Source: Halobacteriovorax sp. HLS (lineage in GTDB: Bacteria; Bdellovibrionota; Bacteriovoracia; Bacteriovoracales; Bacteriovoracaceae). From it: a DNA stretch of 64,000 nt. Positions 23,669 through 32,922 of the stretch are shown here, piece after piece (position 1 is the first letter of the stretch; each line of letters begins with the position of its first letter). The DNA lies in contig NZ_QOCL01000009.1 of the NCBI RefSeq assembly GCF_004006665.1, forward strand, positions 62,001 through 126,000. The letters are read 5' to 3'. Under the pieces are notes generated by a model. The model worked only from the letters and a program-made list of their open reading frames with translations. It was not told where the DNA came from and searched no databases. A program made the position numbers and the translations under genes.

Positions 23669-24526
23669 TTAAGGAATTATTAGAAGAAGCTCTTTAGTAC
23701 TACAATAAATAACTCCTTCATGATTCATAAAGGTCGAATCCTTTCTGTTGAGATCTAGCGCTTCTTTATGATAATTACTATTAAAGCCACCTGCCTCTGA
23801 TTGAATGATTGAGCTGGCAGCAAAGTCCCAAAGGCTACCACCGCCTAAACTCTCTTTAGGGAATTTGAAGTAAATGGCCGGGGCGAGATCAATGGTACTT
23901 ATACCATTCATGACAGCACCTCCGAGGTGGAATATTTTTAATTCATTAAGTCCTAGTTTTTGAAGCTCTTTTTTTAATGACTCTATTTGTTGATTGAAGT
24001 CTGGATGCTTCAAGTAACTTTGATCGTAGAGTAATGTTAAAGTTTGTGAATTTCTTTCTACAGATAGGGGGAGATCATTTTTGAAAGCTCCTTCTCCTTT
24101 TATTGCATGATAGAGAGTGTTTGATCGAGGGTTGTACACTACTCCAATTACAGGTGAGCCTTCTCTTGATATTAGAGCAATAGAAACACTATAGCCGTCC
24201 TCTCCTTTTGAGTAGCAAAGGGTTCCATCTAGTGGATCGATACACCAGAAGTAGTCATGTGAAAATCTTGAGTTATCATCAACTGACTCTTCTGTTAGAA
24301 GACCTAGCTCAAATGGTTTTAATGTTGGAGTTAAGATATTTAAAATAGCTCTTTGTGCTCTTAAGTCAATTTCAGTAACGACACAAGATGCTATATTTTC
24401 TCCGCCTTCTTTGTTATTTACTTCAACTTCTTGCCCATGATTGCTCGCAATAATTTTCCCTGCTTCTAGGGCGGCGCTCTTTGCAATATTACATAATTCT
24501 CTCAACTTTAGGGACTCTAGATACAT
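23669..24526 (-). CDS. Inositol monophosphatase family phosphatase
   Basis: The family motifs are clear: metal-binding Glu in LTEES, the DPLDGT motif in WCIDPLDGTLCYSKG, and the C-terminal WDFAASSIIQSEAGG. The family includes inositol monophosphatase, CysQ (3'-phosphoadenosine 5'-phosphate phosphatase) and histidinol phosphatase; I cannot choose, although the length (285) and sequence suit CysQ-like enzymes. It overlaps the kinase-like gene by 10 bases, so the two are one operon and may act on the same phosphorylated metabolite. Confidence 0.85.
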   Translation of the reverse strand: MYLESLKLRELCNIAKSAALEAGKIIASNHGQEVEVNNKEGGENIASCVVTEIDLRAQRAILNILTPTLKPFELGLLTEESVDDNSRFSHDYFWCIDPLDGTLCYSKGEDGYSVSIALISREGSPVIGVVYNPRSNTLYHAIKGEGAFKNDLPLSVERNSQTLTLLYDQSYLKHPDFNQQIESLKKELQKLGLNELKIFHLGGAVMNGISTIDLAPAIYFKFPKESLGGGSLWDFAASSIIQSEAGGFNSNYHKEALDLNRKDSTFMNHEGVIYCSTKELLLIIP

Positions 24527-25470
24527 GATAAAACCTTCTTCGTAATATTTTCTGTGTAAGTGTTAATTTTGTAATGACCTGGAGACCAGCCTTTTAGAAA
24601 ACGTATGAAATCACACCAGGCAACTGGATATAAATCTCGCCATTGTTTTTCTAATACTTTGAAATCGATATTCTTTTCTGTTTTTTCTAAAGCACTTTGT
24701 AGATAAAAGAAATAGTAGTCTAGGCACCACTTCTCTTGTTCGATCAGTTGCTCTTCTGAATATATACTACTTAAAAAATAGGCCAGATCTTTCATGCCAA
24801 TGCCTCGACCAACATATTGGAAGTCTACAGCGGCACAGCTTTCTGTGTCTTTGAAAAGAAAGTTTGCGAGCTTAGCGTCTCCATGTACGAAGGTTTGAAA
24901 TTGAGCATTATTAAGCAGATGATCAATCTTTCTTGCAGCTTCTTTTAGCTCTTTATCTTCAAGTGCCTCTAGTTCCTCAGGGCGTGTTTCAAGGTGCCAG
25001 TAAGTTCCAACTTTCCATAAGTTCTTTGGAGCTACATCAAGATAGGTTGCATGAAAAGATGCCAACCAATTTATGCAGAGTTTGATTTGATCTTCATTGA
25101 TAAATGGCAGTGAAAGATAATCTCTCATTCCTAAGTCTTCAAGAATTAGATATTGTGAATCATCCATTTCTCCTGCAGCGATTAGCCTTGGGGAATAAGC
25201 ATTGACGATATTCTTGTTATAATTCTTATACCAATAAATTTCAACTTCATAAGAATTAAGTTTTCTTTTATGGGAGAGATTAGAGTTCCAACCTCTGGGA
25301 TGATCGTGAAGTTTAGGAGGCGTGACTAGCTTAAGGATTACTGAATAATTATCCGTAGTAACTCTTGTAAGAGTTCCATACCCACTCCATAGAGACTGTA
25401 TTTCTTCTTCTTTGACGATACTCTTGGCATCACAGCTTTTTAGTATAGTATTCTTTAAAAATTCATTCAT
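24517..25470 (-). CDS. Aminoglycoside-phosphotransferase-fold kinase (EcKinase/choline-kinase-like)
   Basis: 317 residues with an APH-type kinase core: ATP-binding lysine in SVILKLV, the catalytic loop FVHGDAKLANFLF and metal-binding Asp in AAVDFQYVGRG. The FQYVGRG segment and DLAYFLSS match ecdysteroid-kinase-like/DUF1679 proteins, which phosphorylate small molecules. The downstream, overlapping gene encodes a phosphatase of the inositol monophosphatase family, hinting at a phosphorylation cycle. Substrate unknown. Confidence 0.82.
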   Translation of the reverse strand: MNEFLKNTILKSCDAKSIVKEEEIQSLWSGYGTLTRVTTDNYSVILKLVTPPKLHDHPRGWNSNLSHKRKLNSYEVEIYWYKNYNKNIVNAYSPRLIAAGEMDDSQYLILEDLGMRDYLSLPFINEDQIKLCINWLASFHATYLDVAPKNLWKVGTYWHLETRPEELEALEDKELKEAARKIDHLLNNAQFQTFVHGDAKLANFLFKDTESCAAVDFQYVGRGIGMKDLAYFLSSIYSEEQLIEQEKWCLDYYFFYLQSALEKTEKNIDFKVLEKQWRDLYPVAWCDFIRFLKGWSPGHYKINTYTENITKKVLSCI

Positions 25471-25588
25471 AAGTATATAGTACCAAGTTTAATAACCCTC
25501 TTTCAAATACAGATTATAGTTGACTCTTACTCTTTATAAAGCAGTTAAGTTAAATTTGATATAAACTGGGACAAAAATAGGCTAGAAT

Positions 25589-26308
25589 ATGAATATGTCA
25601 AAATTGGTCTTTATATTTTTACTTTCTAGTTCGATAAACGCGCTCACATTAAATTTTGCTGCGACTGAATGGTGTCCTTATACCTGTTCTAAAATGCCAT
25701 CTCAAGGTATTGCTGTAGAGTATTTAAAGGTGGTCTTTAAAGAAGTTGGAGTAGATATTGCGGTTCGAATCTTACCCTGGAAAAGAGCAATCAATTTAGT
25801 CAATCGCGGCGAACTTGATGGACTGTTAACAGCTGTCGAGTCTGAAGCCCCGTCACTTGTATTTACTAATCAACCAACAATGACCTATAGATCTTGTGCG
25901 TTTACTGACGATCCAAATGTTAAGAAAATTCAATTTAAAGATATTCCTAATCATGTAGTAGGGGTTCTTGCTGGCTATTCTTATGGAGTAGAGTTTGATG
26001 ATTTCTTTTTGAACAATAAAAATAAAACCGACTCAGCTTTAGTAATTAAAGGCAATGATGGTCTAGATCGCTTGTATAGGCTATTAAAGAAAAAGAGAAT
26101 TAACTTCTTTCTAGAAGAAGAAAAGGTTGCAAGATATTCCATTAAACAAACTCTCTACCCAGTACTATGTGGAAAAGAGAATCCTTTTTATATTGGATTG
26201 AGTCCAAAAGTAATTGATGTTACAGATCTTATTAGTAGACTTGATGCTCAGTTAAAGAAATCTGGCAACAAGCTAAATTCTATTTTGAAAAAGCATGGAT
26301 TGAACTAA
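25589..26308 (+). CDS. Periplasmic substrate-binding protein (SBP type 3-like)
   Basis: A signal peptide (MSKLVFIFLLSSSINA) precedes a 220-residue domain with LNFAATEWCPYTC, a two-lobe solute-binding fold including ILPWKRAINLVNRGELDGLL. Stand-alone proteins like this are common in proteobacteria and often act without an ABC transporter. Ligands are usually amino acids but cannot be assigned here. A short hairpin (CTAAAAT/ATTTTAG) covers the stop. Monocistronic. Confidence 0.8.
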   Translation: MNMSKLVFIFLLSSSINALTLNFAATEWCPYTCSKMPSQGIAVEYLKVVFKEVGVDIAVRILPWKRAINLVNRGELDGLLTAVESEAPSLVFTNQPTMTYRSCAFTDDPNVKKIQFKDIPNHVVGVLAGYSYGVEFDDFFLNNKNKTDSALVIKGNDGLDRLYRLLKKKRINFFLEEEKVARYSIKQTLYPVLCGKENPFYIGLSPKVIDVTDLISRLDAQLKKSGNKLNSILKKHGLN

Positions 26309-26323
26309 AATCCGTAATTTTAG
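26305..26323 (+). terminator. Short hairpin after the solute-binding gene
   Basis: CTAAAAT and ATTTTAG form a 7-base AT-rich stem with a 5-base loop overlapping the TAA stop. There is no following T-run. Weak evidence. Confidence 0.35.
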
Positions 26324-26423
26324 AGACTTATGTTAACTTGTACTGACTGTCTAAAAAATAGTCACTAGTAGTAACTCTTTCTATAGAGCTTCTGTTTATT
26401 GCAAATTCTGCTAGATTAAATTC

Positions 26424-26960
26424 ATGAAAAAATTAATCTTTATGCTTAGTGCATACCTATTTGTTGGCCAGTTCGCGTGTGCAACTGAATTAGAAACCAT
26501 TTTAAAAGTTTCAAAAACTATTAATGAAAAAAATATTCTTCATTATAAAGTTAGCTTTGAGCCTTCTCGATGCGAACTCTCTGGTGAGCTTGTTGCAGAG
26601 TGGAAAATGGATGAAGATGAAGGCCAGTGGAAGTCTTTAAATGAATCAATGAAAATGATAAGAAAGCCACTTACGGCAGAAATAATTTCTAGCAGTAGTG
26701 ATGAAATCGTTTTTAGTACACCTTCGATGGAAGATTTAAAATCAAGAGGTGTTCTTGATGAAAGTAGAGTATCAATTCGTATCTCTCCTGGAGCTAACCA
26801 AACTTGTGATATACAGACTTTGGCCATGGTAGAAGGAGAGCTTGTTGAAGTTTCAAGACTTCATTCAAAAGTATCTATGTTTGGATCAGTTAAATGGGTT
26901 GAAGTGCATGGTCTAACACTCGATGGAGAAAAGATTCGCAAGAGATTTTCTAATAAGTAA
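26424..26960 (+). CDS. Exported protein, possibly DUF4833 family
   Basis: 178 residues with a signal peptide (MKKLIFMLSAYLFVGQFACA). The mature start ILHYKVSFEPSRCELSGELVAEWKMDEDEGQWKSL resembles DUF4833 proteins, secreted beta-rich domains of unknown role; this match is from memory of the pattern and is tentative. Two cysteines could pair. Single gene. Confidence 0.55.
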   Translation: MKKLIFMLSAYLFVGQFACATELETILKVSKTINEKNILHYKVSFEPSRCELSGELVAEWKMDEDEGQWKSLNESMKMIRKPLTAEIISSSSDEIVFSTPSMEDLKSRGVLDESRVSIRISPGANQTCDIQTLAMVEGELVEVSRLHSKVSMFGSVKWVEVHGLTLDGEKIRKRFSNK

Positions 26961-27027
26961 CATATAGTGACGAAGCTTTTTATTAAGTGTAAAATTCTCC
27001 TAACTTAGGAACTAAGAAGGAGAATTT

Positions 27028-27270
27028 ATGACTTATGATCTTTTAGTTGAGCTATTTAAATGGGCCTCAATTATTGCGATGACCATTTATATATGGACAG
27101 CGGTAATGTGTATATTTGCGAACTCTTTTATTTTTAATATTCAAAAGAAAATGTTCAATATCTCTAAAGATACCTTTGATATAATTATCTATTCCTACTT
27201 AGGTTTATTTAAAATATTCCTAATTCTATTCTTTATTGTCCCATATATTTCTTTGTTGGTGGTTAAGTAA
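27028..27270 (+). CDS. Small inner-membrane protein, unknown
   Basis: 80 residues with two predicted transmembrane helices (roughly 12-32 and 58-78) and a basic segment between them. AAGGAGA precedes the ATG. Its stop shares a base with the start of the methyltransferase gene (TAATG), so the pair is co-translated. No family recognised. Confidence 0.6.
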   Translation: MTYDLLVELFKWASIIAMTIYIWTAVMCIFANSFIFNIQKKMFNISKDTFDIIIYSYLGLFKIFLILFFIVPYISLLVVK

Positions 27271-27860
27271 TGTCTCACTTTAATCAAGCTGCCAATAATT
27301 GGGACTCACAAGAAAAAAAAGATTTAATGAAAACTCTAGCAAAATCTACTATTGAAAAGCTCTCGCTTTCTAAGAAGATTGACTTACTGGATGTGGGTTG
27401 TGGAACAGGTCTTTTTTGTCTCGAATTTTTAGACTACGCTAGCAGTATTACTGGTGTAGATACCTCTAGGGGAATGCTAGAAGTATTTGATTCAAAAACT
27501 AAAGAGCTTCCATTTGTTAAATCGTTAGAGCTAGATTTAGAGACGAAAAACTTAGAGGAAAAATTTGATCTTATTATAAGCTCGATGACCTTTCATCACT
27601 TAGATGAACCTGGGAAAATGCTCGTAAAACTAGCGGCAATGTTAAAAGCGGGTGGAAAAATAGCGATTGTTGATTTAGAAGAAGAGGATGGTTCCTTTCA
27701 CCCTAGGCCTAAAGAGATGGGGGTAAAACATTTTGGATTTTCTAATGAGACACTTAAGTCTTGGGCGCAAGACATAAATTTGAATTTTTCGGTCTGTACG
27801 ATAAATACTAAAGAGAAGAATGGGAAAGAGTATAATCAGTTCTTAGCTATTTATGAATAA
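27270..27860 (+). CDS. Class I SAM-dependent methyltransferase
   Basis: 196 residues covering a full Rossmann methyltransferase. Motif I is LLDVGCGTGLFCLEF, the acidic residue of motif II sits in TGVDTSRGML, and post-I segments SSMTFHHLDEPGKML and GGKIAIVDLEEEDG follow. It belongs to the UbiE-like small-molecule group. Substrate unknown. Coupled to the small membrane protein gene upstream and followed by a strong hairpin. Confidence 0.85.
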   Translation: MSHFNQAANNWDSQEKKDLMKTLAKSTIEKLSLSKKIDLLDVGCGTGLFCLEFLDYASSITGVDTSRGMLEVFDSKTKELPFVKSLELDLETKNLEEKFDLIISSMTFHHLDEPGKMLVKLAAMLKAGGKIAIVDLEEEDGSFHPRPKEMGVKHFGFSNETLKSWAQDINLNFSVCTINTKEKNGKEYNQFLAIYE

Positions 27861-27863
27861 TTA

Positions 27864-27892
27864 CTTCAGTGCTTTGAGATAAAGCACTGAAG
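27864..27892. terminator. Bidirectional terminator hairpin
   Basis: CTTCAGTGCTTT and AAAGCACTGAAG make a perfect 12-base stem with a 5-base loop. It lies between the convergent methyltransferase and nitroreductase genes and can serve both. Confidence 0.7.
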
Positions 27893-27901
27893 ATCTTTAG
27901 C

Positions 27902-28531
27902 TTAAATATGTTCTATAATTTTTTCTAATGGAAAGCGTACTTTTGCGGCAGTCGCATACTTATCACTGTCAGCCCTATAGCCAATTGGGCAAGCAACAAT
28001 CGCTGTGAGTCCCTTTTCTTTAAGACCTAGGACTTCATCATATTTTTCTTTAATGATTCCTTCCATTGGACAAGCATCAATTTTTAAAAGAGCACATGTT
28101 GTAAGTAGGTTTCCAAGTGCTATATAAACTTGATCTTTCATCCATTGTTGCTTCTGCTCTAGGTTTTTATACGAGAGAAAGTTCTTAACAACTTTTGAAT
28201 AACCTTCTAGGTCTGAAACAGATTGAGATCTTGCTTGAGCAGTGGATTCAATGAAAGCATCAACATCTTGATCAACATAGTCTAGGGGAGTACACATAAC
28301 AATATGATGAGAGCAGTCAACAACTTGCTTTTGACCCCAGCTATGCTCTAGTAGAGAATTCTTTACTTCCTGATTGCTTATCACAAGAAATTTCCACGGT
28401 TGTACACCAAAAGAGCTCGCCGTTAATCGTAGGCTTTCATTTATAGTGTCCAGATCCTTTTGAGATACCTTCTTCGTTGAATCAAATTCTTTTGTTGCAT
28501 AACGCCAGTTAAGTGCTTCAATAATATTCAT
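27902..28531 (-). CDS. NAD(P)H-dependent nitroreductase family protein
   Basis: The 209-residue protein begins ALNWRYATKEFDSTKKVS, the FMN-binding start of the NfsB/YdgI nitroreductases, and contains SFGVQPWKFLVIS and an ACPIGYRAD end segment. Such enzymes reduce nitro groups, quinones or flavins using NAD(P)H and FMN. It is divergent from an old-yellow-enzyme gene 100 bases away, another FMN oxidoreductase, so the two may be co-controlled. AAGGG precedes the ATG. Confidence 0.88.
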   Translation of the reverse strand: MNIIEALNWRYATKEFDSTKKVSQKDLDTINESLRLTASSFGVQPWKFLVISNQEVKNSLLEHSWGQKQVVDCSHHIVMCTPLDYVDQDVDAFIESTAQARSQSVSDLEGYSKVVKNFLSYKNLEQKQQWMKDQVYIALGNLLTTCALLKIDACPMEGIIKEKYDEVLGLKEKGLTAIVACPIGYRADSDKYATAAKVRFPLEKIIEHI

Positions 28532-28633
28532 TTTTTTCCCTTGAAATGTTTTTTAAACTATAATCTAAAGTCATAAGAAATAGCAAAGACCAAAAATGAA
28601 TTAAGTTATACAAAATATAGAAATGGGATATGT

Positions 28634-29857
28634 ATGAAAATTAGCAGTGAGTTAGCTCTACCTTGTGGAGTAATACTACCAAATAGAATGGCAAAGTCAG
28701 CGATGAGTGAGAATATGGCAAACCCAAAACTCTTTGCCTCTGAGCGCTTCTATAATGCATATAGAACATGGGCCAAAGGTGGAACTGGTCTATGTATCAC
28801 TGGGAATGTTATGATTGATTCTAATCATCTTGGTGAGGCCAATAATATTGCTATAGAAAAAGGGCTCGATAACTTTGATAGTCTAAGAAAATGGTCAAGC
28901 TCTGCTGATGGAACGGCCTCACAAATTTGGGTTCAATTAAATCATCCAGGGAAGCAGTCTCCAAAGTTCTTAAATAAGACACCTGTTGCTCCATCTGCCA
29001 TAGCACTTCCTGCTCCTTTAGATAATATGTTTAATACACCTAAAGCGTTAGATGAGAATGAGATTTTAGATATTATAGAAAGGTTTGGATTCGCTGCAAA
29101 GGCGGTTAAAGATTGTGGCTTTCATGGAGTTCAAATTCATGGGGCCCATGGATATCTTGTGAGCCAATTTCTATCCCCCGCACATAATCAAAGAAGTGAT
29201 AAGTGGGGAGGTCCGTTAGAAAATAGAATGCTATTTGTAAAAGAAGTCTATAAATCTATAAGAAAGAGCGTAGGAGATGACTTTCCAATTGGGATAAAAT
29301 TAAACTCGGCCGACTTCTCTAAGGGAGGCTTTACTCATGCTGAATCAGTACTGGTTGCCCAAGAATTATCTGAATTAGGAATAGATCTAATCGAAATTTC
29401 TGGAGGTTCTTATGAAGCACCCGTTATGACTGGAAAGTCCGTTAAAGAAAGCACAAAGAAACGAGAGGCGTACTTTTTGGACTATGCGAGTGATATTAAG
29501 AAAGTGATAAAGTGTCCATTAATGGTTACGGGGGGATTTAGAACAGCTCGCTTTATAAGAGAGGCGATTAATGAAGGTCACCTTGATATTGTAGGAATAG
29601 GTAGAGCATTGTGCTTAAATCCAGAGTTTAGTAAGCAAGTAATTGATGGAGAGGATGTTGTAAGCGAGGTAAAACCGCTTAGAAGTGCTTCTAAAATTTT
29701 AGATAGTATTTTTCCTCTTGAAATCATTTGGTATACCATGCAGATTCATAGAATGGGGCAAAATAAACGCCCAGACTCTGGTATAAGCGTTTATTGGGCC
29801 ATCCTTCACTCGATTAAGGAAATAGGTGTAGAGAGCCTTAAGCGAGTACGTTCATAG
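28634..29857 (+). CDS. NADH:flavin oxidoreductase, old yellow enzyme family
   Basis: 407 residues forming a TIM barrel with FMN-binding marks: LPNRMAKSAMSE at the start, GFHGVQIHGAHGYLVSQFLSP and the phosphate-binding VTGGFRT with VGIGRALCLNPEF near the end. The HGAHGYL motif contains the substrate-binding His pair of this family. Members reduce activated double bonds such as alpha,beta-unsaturated carbonyls. It stands alone, divergent from the nitroreductase. Confidence 0.88.
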   Translation: MKISSELALPCGVILPNRMAKSAMSENMANPKLFASERFYNAYRTWAKGGTGLCITGNVMIDSNHLGEANNIAIEKGLDNFDSLRKWSSSADGTASQIWVQLNHPGKQSPKFLNKTPVAPSAIALPAPLDNMFNTPKALDENEILDIIERFGFAAKAVKDCGFHGVQIHGAHGYLVSQFLSPAHNQRSDKWGGPLENRMLFVKEVYKSIRKSVGDDFPIGIKLNSADFSKGGFTHAESVLVAQELSELGIDLIEISGGSYEAPVMTGKSVKESTKKREAYFLDYASDIKKVIKCPLMVTGGFRTARFIREAINEGHLDIVGIGRALCLNPEFSKQVIDGEDVVSEVKPLRSASKILDSIFPLEIIWYTMQIHRMGQNKRPDSGISVYWAILHSIKEIGVESLKRVRS

Positions 29858-29867
29858 ATACGTATTA

Positions 29868-31499
29868 TTACTTATCATTAAGAATATCTTGTAATTTGGA
29901 GTCTTTATTTATTTTTTTGCGCTCTCTTTTTAAAAACTCAGTAGTATTAAGATTTATAAAAATAGCTCTTTCTTTTGACTCTTCTGCATTGCATGGAACT
30001 CTTAAAAGATTATTTACTTCCATTCTAAGTTTTGATTTTCCGCTTTCTTTTATACCCATCACTATGCCTGTATAAATATTCTTCTCAGACAGATTAGATA
30101 ATACTAGAACGTAGTAAGTAACTGGGCTATTTATTTTTATTATAGTTCTGTCTGAGATTTCCATAGGGGAGTAGAAGCTAATTGAATACTCAGATAAGGT
30201 ATGTATGATTATTGGAATTTCTAATGTCAGTTGGTCAGGTATTTTTAGAATAGTTAAATCTTCTGGGGCTAATAGAAATCCTTCTTTTGGGGTTCTTTTT
30301 ACAATGTTTTTTTTATTGAATATTTTGACGATACTGTCTAAGAAGTCAGGAGTCATATTAAATGGAACATTTAGTTGATTCTTGCAGATATTAGGAACGT
30401 TTTGATTGTTTAACCCAAATAGAATAATGATTGTTTCTTTCTGAATATTCTTAGAAATATAAAACTGCAAGAGTTCCAACATTTCAGAGTTTGAAACTTT
30501 CATAATATTATTATCTTCATCAAGAACTTTTAATCTGTCCCATTGGATTGCTATGATATGAGGAGAGATTTCTTTCGCGTTTTGGGCAGATTTCATTAGA
30601 TATGGATAGCTATAAATATCGTAATGACTGCCTTCTTTCTGATGATCTTTTTGCATCAATTGAACTTCTTCGTCAAAAACTAATACTCTAGTCTTAGAAG
30701 AGTCTATTTTTTTATATTCTTCTTTAAAATTATCTTTAACAATTTTTCTTTCAAGGACATAGCTTCTGTCTTCTACCTTTGTAACATTAAAGTAATCACT
30801 ATTTATAAATCTCTTGTCACGATAAGAATATCTTAATGTATTTATATCATCGAGCCATCTGAATTTCTTCTCATCACTTTGACTATTAGTAATAGCATAG
30901 CTTGTAGTAGTTAAGTCCGGCACAAAAGCTTTAATCCACTCTTTTGATGGATCTAATTTATCTAGGCCCATTTCAGCTTTTATGGACTCATGCGATATAT
31001 ATTTAATTTTACCAATAAAGTTAGCCCAAAGAACGTGGCCTTCTCCATTAGAAGTCGCATACTTTGGAAGATTTGTGTATTCGGGTGATTTTAAGAGTTG
31101 TATTGTATTTATGAGATCTTCCATATCTGGCTTTTTGTATTCTACAATTTGGCATCCATATGAAATGATTTCTTGTATTTCGAATGGATCATGACTTTCC
31201 GAAAAAATAGCTAATTTAATAATTGCTTGGGAGGCTCTATACTTATCTAATATCTTTAGAATGTCTTTCATTAAGTTAGCGCTAGTTTCAAAGTCTATTA
31301 AAAGTACAATTTTCTCTTTATTTGCTTTGATAATGAAATGAAAGAGTTTATTGATACTGAAATCAGCATCATCACTTATATTTGAAAATACTAGTGTTCT
31401 CCAGTCTTTTGAGATCGAGTTATTTTTAACGATTTGCCTAAATCGCCTTGTAAACTTAGAGTCGTCGCTTATAAATATAAAATAAGTCTTATCTTTCAT
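29868..31499 (-). CDS. Pseudo-receiver protein with C-terminal PilZ-like domain
   Basis: The first 125 residues fold like a response-regulator receiver (YFIFISDDSKFTRRFRQIV, IVLLIDFETS, VEYKKPDMEDLI), but the acidic pair and the usual phospho-Asp context are not intact. A second receiver-like segment follows around residues 260-390 (TRVLVFDEEVQLM, IIAIQWDRL, TIIILFGLNN). The last 130 residues look like a PilZ-type beta barrel without the c-di-GMP RxxxR motif. It is divergent from a GAF histidine kinase gene. Probably a scaffolding or signalling protein; the domain calls are tentative. Confidence 0.5.
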   Translation of the reverse strand: MKDKTYFIFISDDSKFTRRFRQIVKNNSISKDWRTLVFSNISDDADFSINKLFHFIIKANKEKIVLLIDFETSANLMKDILKILDKYRASQAIIKLAIFSESHDPFEIQEIISYGCQIVEYKKPDMEDLINTIQLLKSPEYTNLPKYATSNGEGHVLWANFIGKIKYISHESIKAEMGLDKLDPSKEWIKAFVPDLTTTSYAITNSQSDEKKFRWLDDINTLRYSYRDKRFINSDYFNVTKVEDRSYVLERKIVKDNFKEEYKKIDSSKTRVLVFDEEVQLMQKDHQKEGSHYDIYSYPYLMKSAQNAKEISPHIIAIQWDRLKVLDEDNNIMKVSNSEMLELLQFYISKNIQKETIIILFGLNNQNVPNICKNQLNVPFNMTPDFLDSIVKIFNKKNIVKRTPKEGFLLAPEDLTILKIPDQLTLEIPIIIHTLSEYSISFYSPMEISDRTIIKINSPVTYYVLVLSNLSEKNIYTGIVMGIKESGKSKLRMEVNNLLRVPCNAEESKERAIFINLNTTEFLKRERKKINKDSKLQDILNDK

Positions 31500-31531
31500 A
31501 AAAATATTTTATAGAGATTTCAGATAGTAAA

Positions 31532-31560
31532 TATGAATAGAATGTTAATTTCTATTCATA
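31532..31560. promoter_or_regulatory. Inverted repeat between pseudo-receiver and histidine kinase genes
   Basis: TATGAATAGAA and TTCTATTCATA are perfect 11-base arms with a 7-base spacer. The site lies 33 bases upstream of the leftward gene and 111 upstream of the rightward one. It could be a regulator binding site or a hairpin in the leftward leader. Confidence 0.5.
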
Positions 31561-31670
31561 GATGTATAATATCAGAGATTTGAAGATCTATATCCTCATC
31601 CTCATTCAATATTATTTTTAAATTCAATAATACTTCTTGTTATTTTTAAGATGTCTTATAAAATAATGGA

Positions 31671-32894
31671 ATGAAATATCCTAAGTTTATAAATGAAGAA
31701 GAATACTTGTCTTTACATGAAGGTCAGTCAGAGCTTGAACTATTAAAGAAGTTTAGCTCGAATCTTAAATTGATTCATAGACTTACAACTAAGAATTACA
31801 CAGATCTAAATCTACTTATTAAGGAATATTTGGAAGTAGGAGTGAAGATATTCTCAATGGAAATTGGTATTGTTTCTAAAATTGATGGTGAAGAGTATAC
31901 TATTTGTGATGTTATTTCACCAGGAGACACTTTAATTAGTGGTGATAAATTTGAACTTCAGGGGACTTATTGTAGAGAAGTCATTAGGTCAAATTCTATT
32001 CTTGGTTTTCCACATGTCGGAAAAATGGATGAAATGAAAAGTCATCCTGTCTATCAAAATATGAAACTAGAGTCTTACCTGTCTGCTCCTATTTATAAAA
32101 ATAATATCATCTTTGGAACTCTTAATTTTTCATCAACATCAATTAGAGAAAATGGTTTTTCTGAATACGAAAAAGAGTTGATATCTATGCTGGCGTCTTC
32201 AATAGGAAGTTTTCTTGTCTTAAAAGATAAAGAGGAGAAGCTCGAAAATGCTTATAAGAGAATTCGTAAGTTAACGGGATATGTTGCACATGATTTAAGA
32301 ACACCACTGGGAAGTATTATTTCCATTGTCGATATATTTCCTGATTTAGATGAAGATGAAAAGTTTGAAATGTTGGAAGAATTAAAGAAAGCCGCGTCTT
32401 CTGGGCTTGAAATCGTCCATTCAATACTTGAGGTTTCCATCGTTGGCGATGGAAAAGTTAGTCTAGATCGCGATAGTTTTATTCTTTCTGATATTGTAAA
32501 TGAAAGTATAAAAGAGAATGAAAGACGTTTCAAAGCTGCTTCATTGAGCTTTGTTAAAAGTTTTGATTCTAGTTTAGTACTAGTAGATAAAGAGAGAATT
32601 ATGCAAGTTTTTGCAAACTTAATCTCTAACTCTCTGAAATACTCTAAAGAAAACTCTGTGGTGACTATTTCTATAAAGAATGATAAGGGACTTACTACCT
32701 TTGAAATTCAGAATCAAGTTGATGAGAAAAAAGTAAGTTTTAGTCCAAGAGGTGTTACTGAATCTAGCTCCATTGGTTTTGGTATCGAAATAATTTCAGA
32801 AATTCTTTCTCTTCATTCTAGTGAGCTTAAAATTCGTAAAAATGAAGATATTTATATCGCAAGCTTTAGTCTTCCCATACATCATAATAAGTAA
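31671..32894 (+). CDS. GAF-domain sensor histidine kinase (soluble)
   Basis: Residues 40-185 form a GAF domain (EVGVKIFSMEIGIVSKIDG...SYLSAPIYKNNIIFGTLNFSS). The H-box is GYVAHDLRTPLGS with H207, followed by the N-box FANLISNSLKYSKENS and a G2-like GFGIEI. The G1 Asp-x-Gly motif is replaced by a non-standard segment (FEIQNQVDEKKV), so kinase activity may be weakened. There is no membrane segment, hence a cytoplasmic sensor. No response regulator with an intact phospho site is adjacent; the divergent pseudo-receiver may be a partner. Confidence 0.85.
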   Translation: MKYPKFINEEEYLSLHEGQSELELLKKFSSNLKLIHRLTTKNYTDLNLLIKEYLEVGVKIFSMEIGIVSKIDGEEYTICDVISPGDTLISGDKFELQGTYCREVIRSNSILGFPHVGKMDEMKSHPVYQNMKLESYLSAPIYKNNIIFGTLNFSSTSIRENGFSEYEKELISMLASSIGSFLVLKDKEEKLENAYKRIRKLTGYVAHDLRTPLGSIISIVDIFPDLDEDEKFEMLEELKKAASSGLEIVHSILEVSIVGDGKVSLDRDSFILSDIVNESIKENERRFKAASLSFVKSFDSSLVLVDKERIMQVFANLISNSLKYSKENSVVTISIKNDKGLTTFEIQNQVDEKKVSFSPRGVTESSSIGFGIEIISEILSLHSSELKIRKNEDIYIASFSLPIHHNK

Positions 32895-32922
32895 ATCTAT
32901 ATTTTTTTTGAGAATAGAGTAA

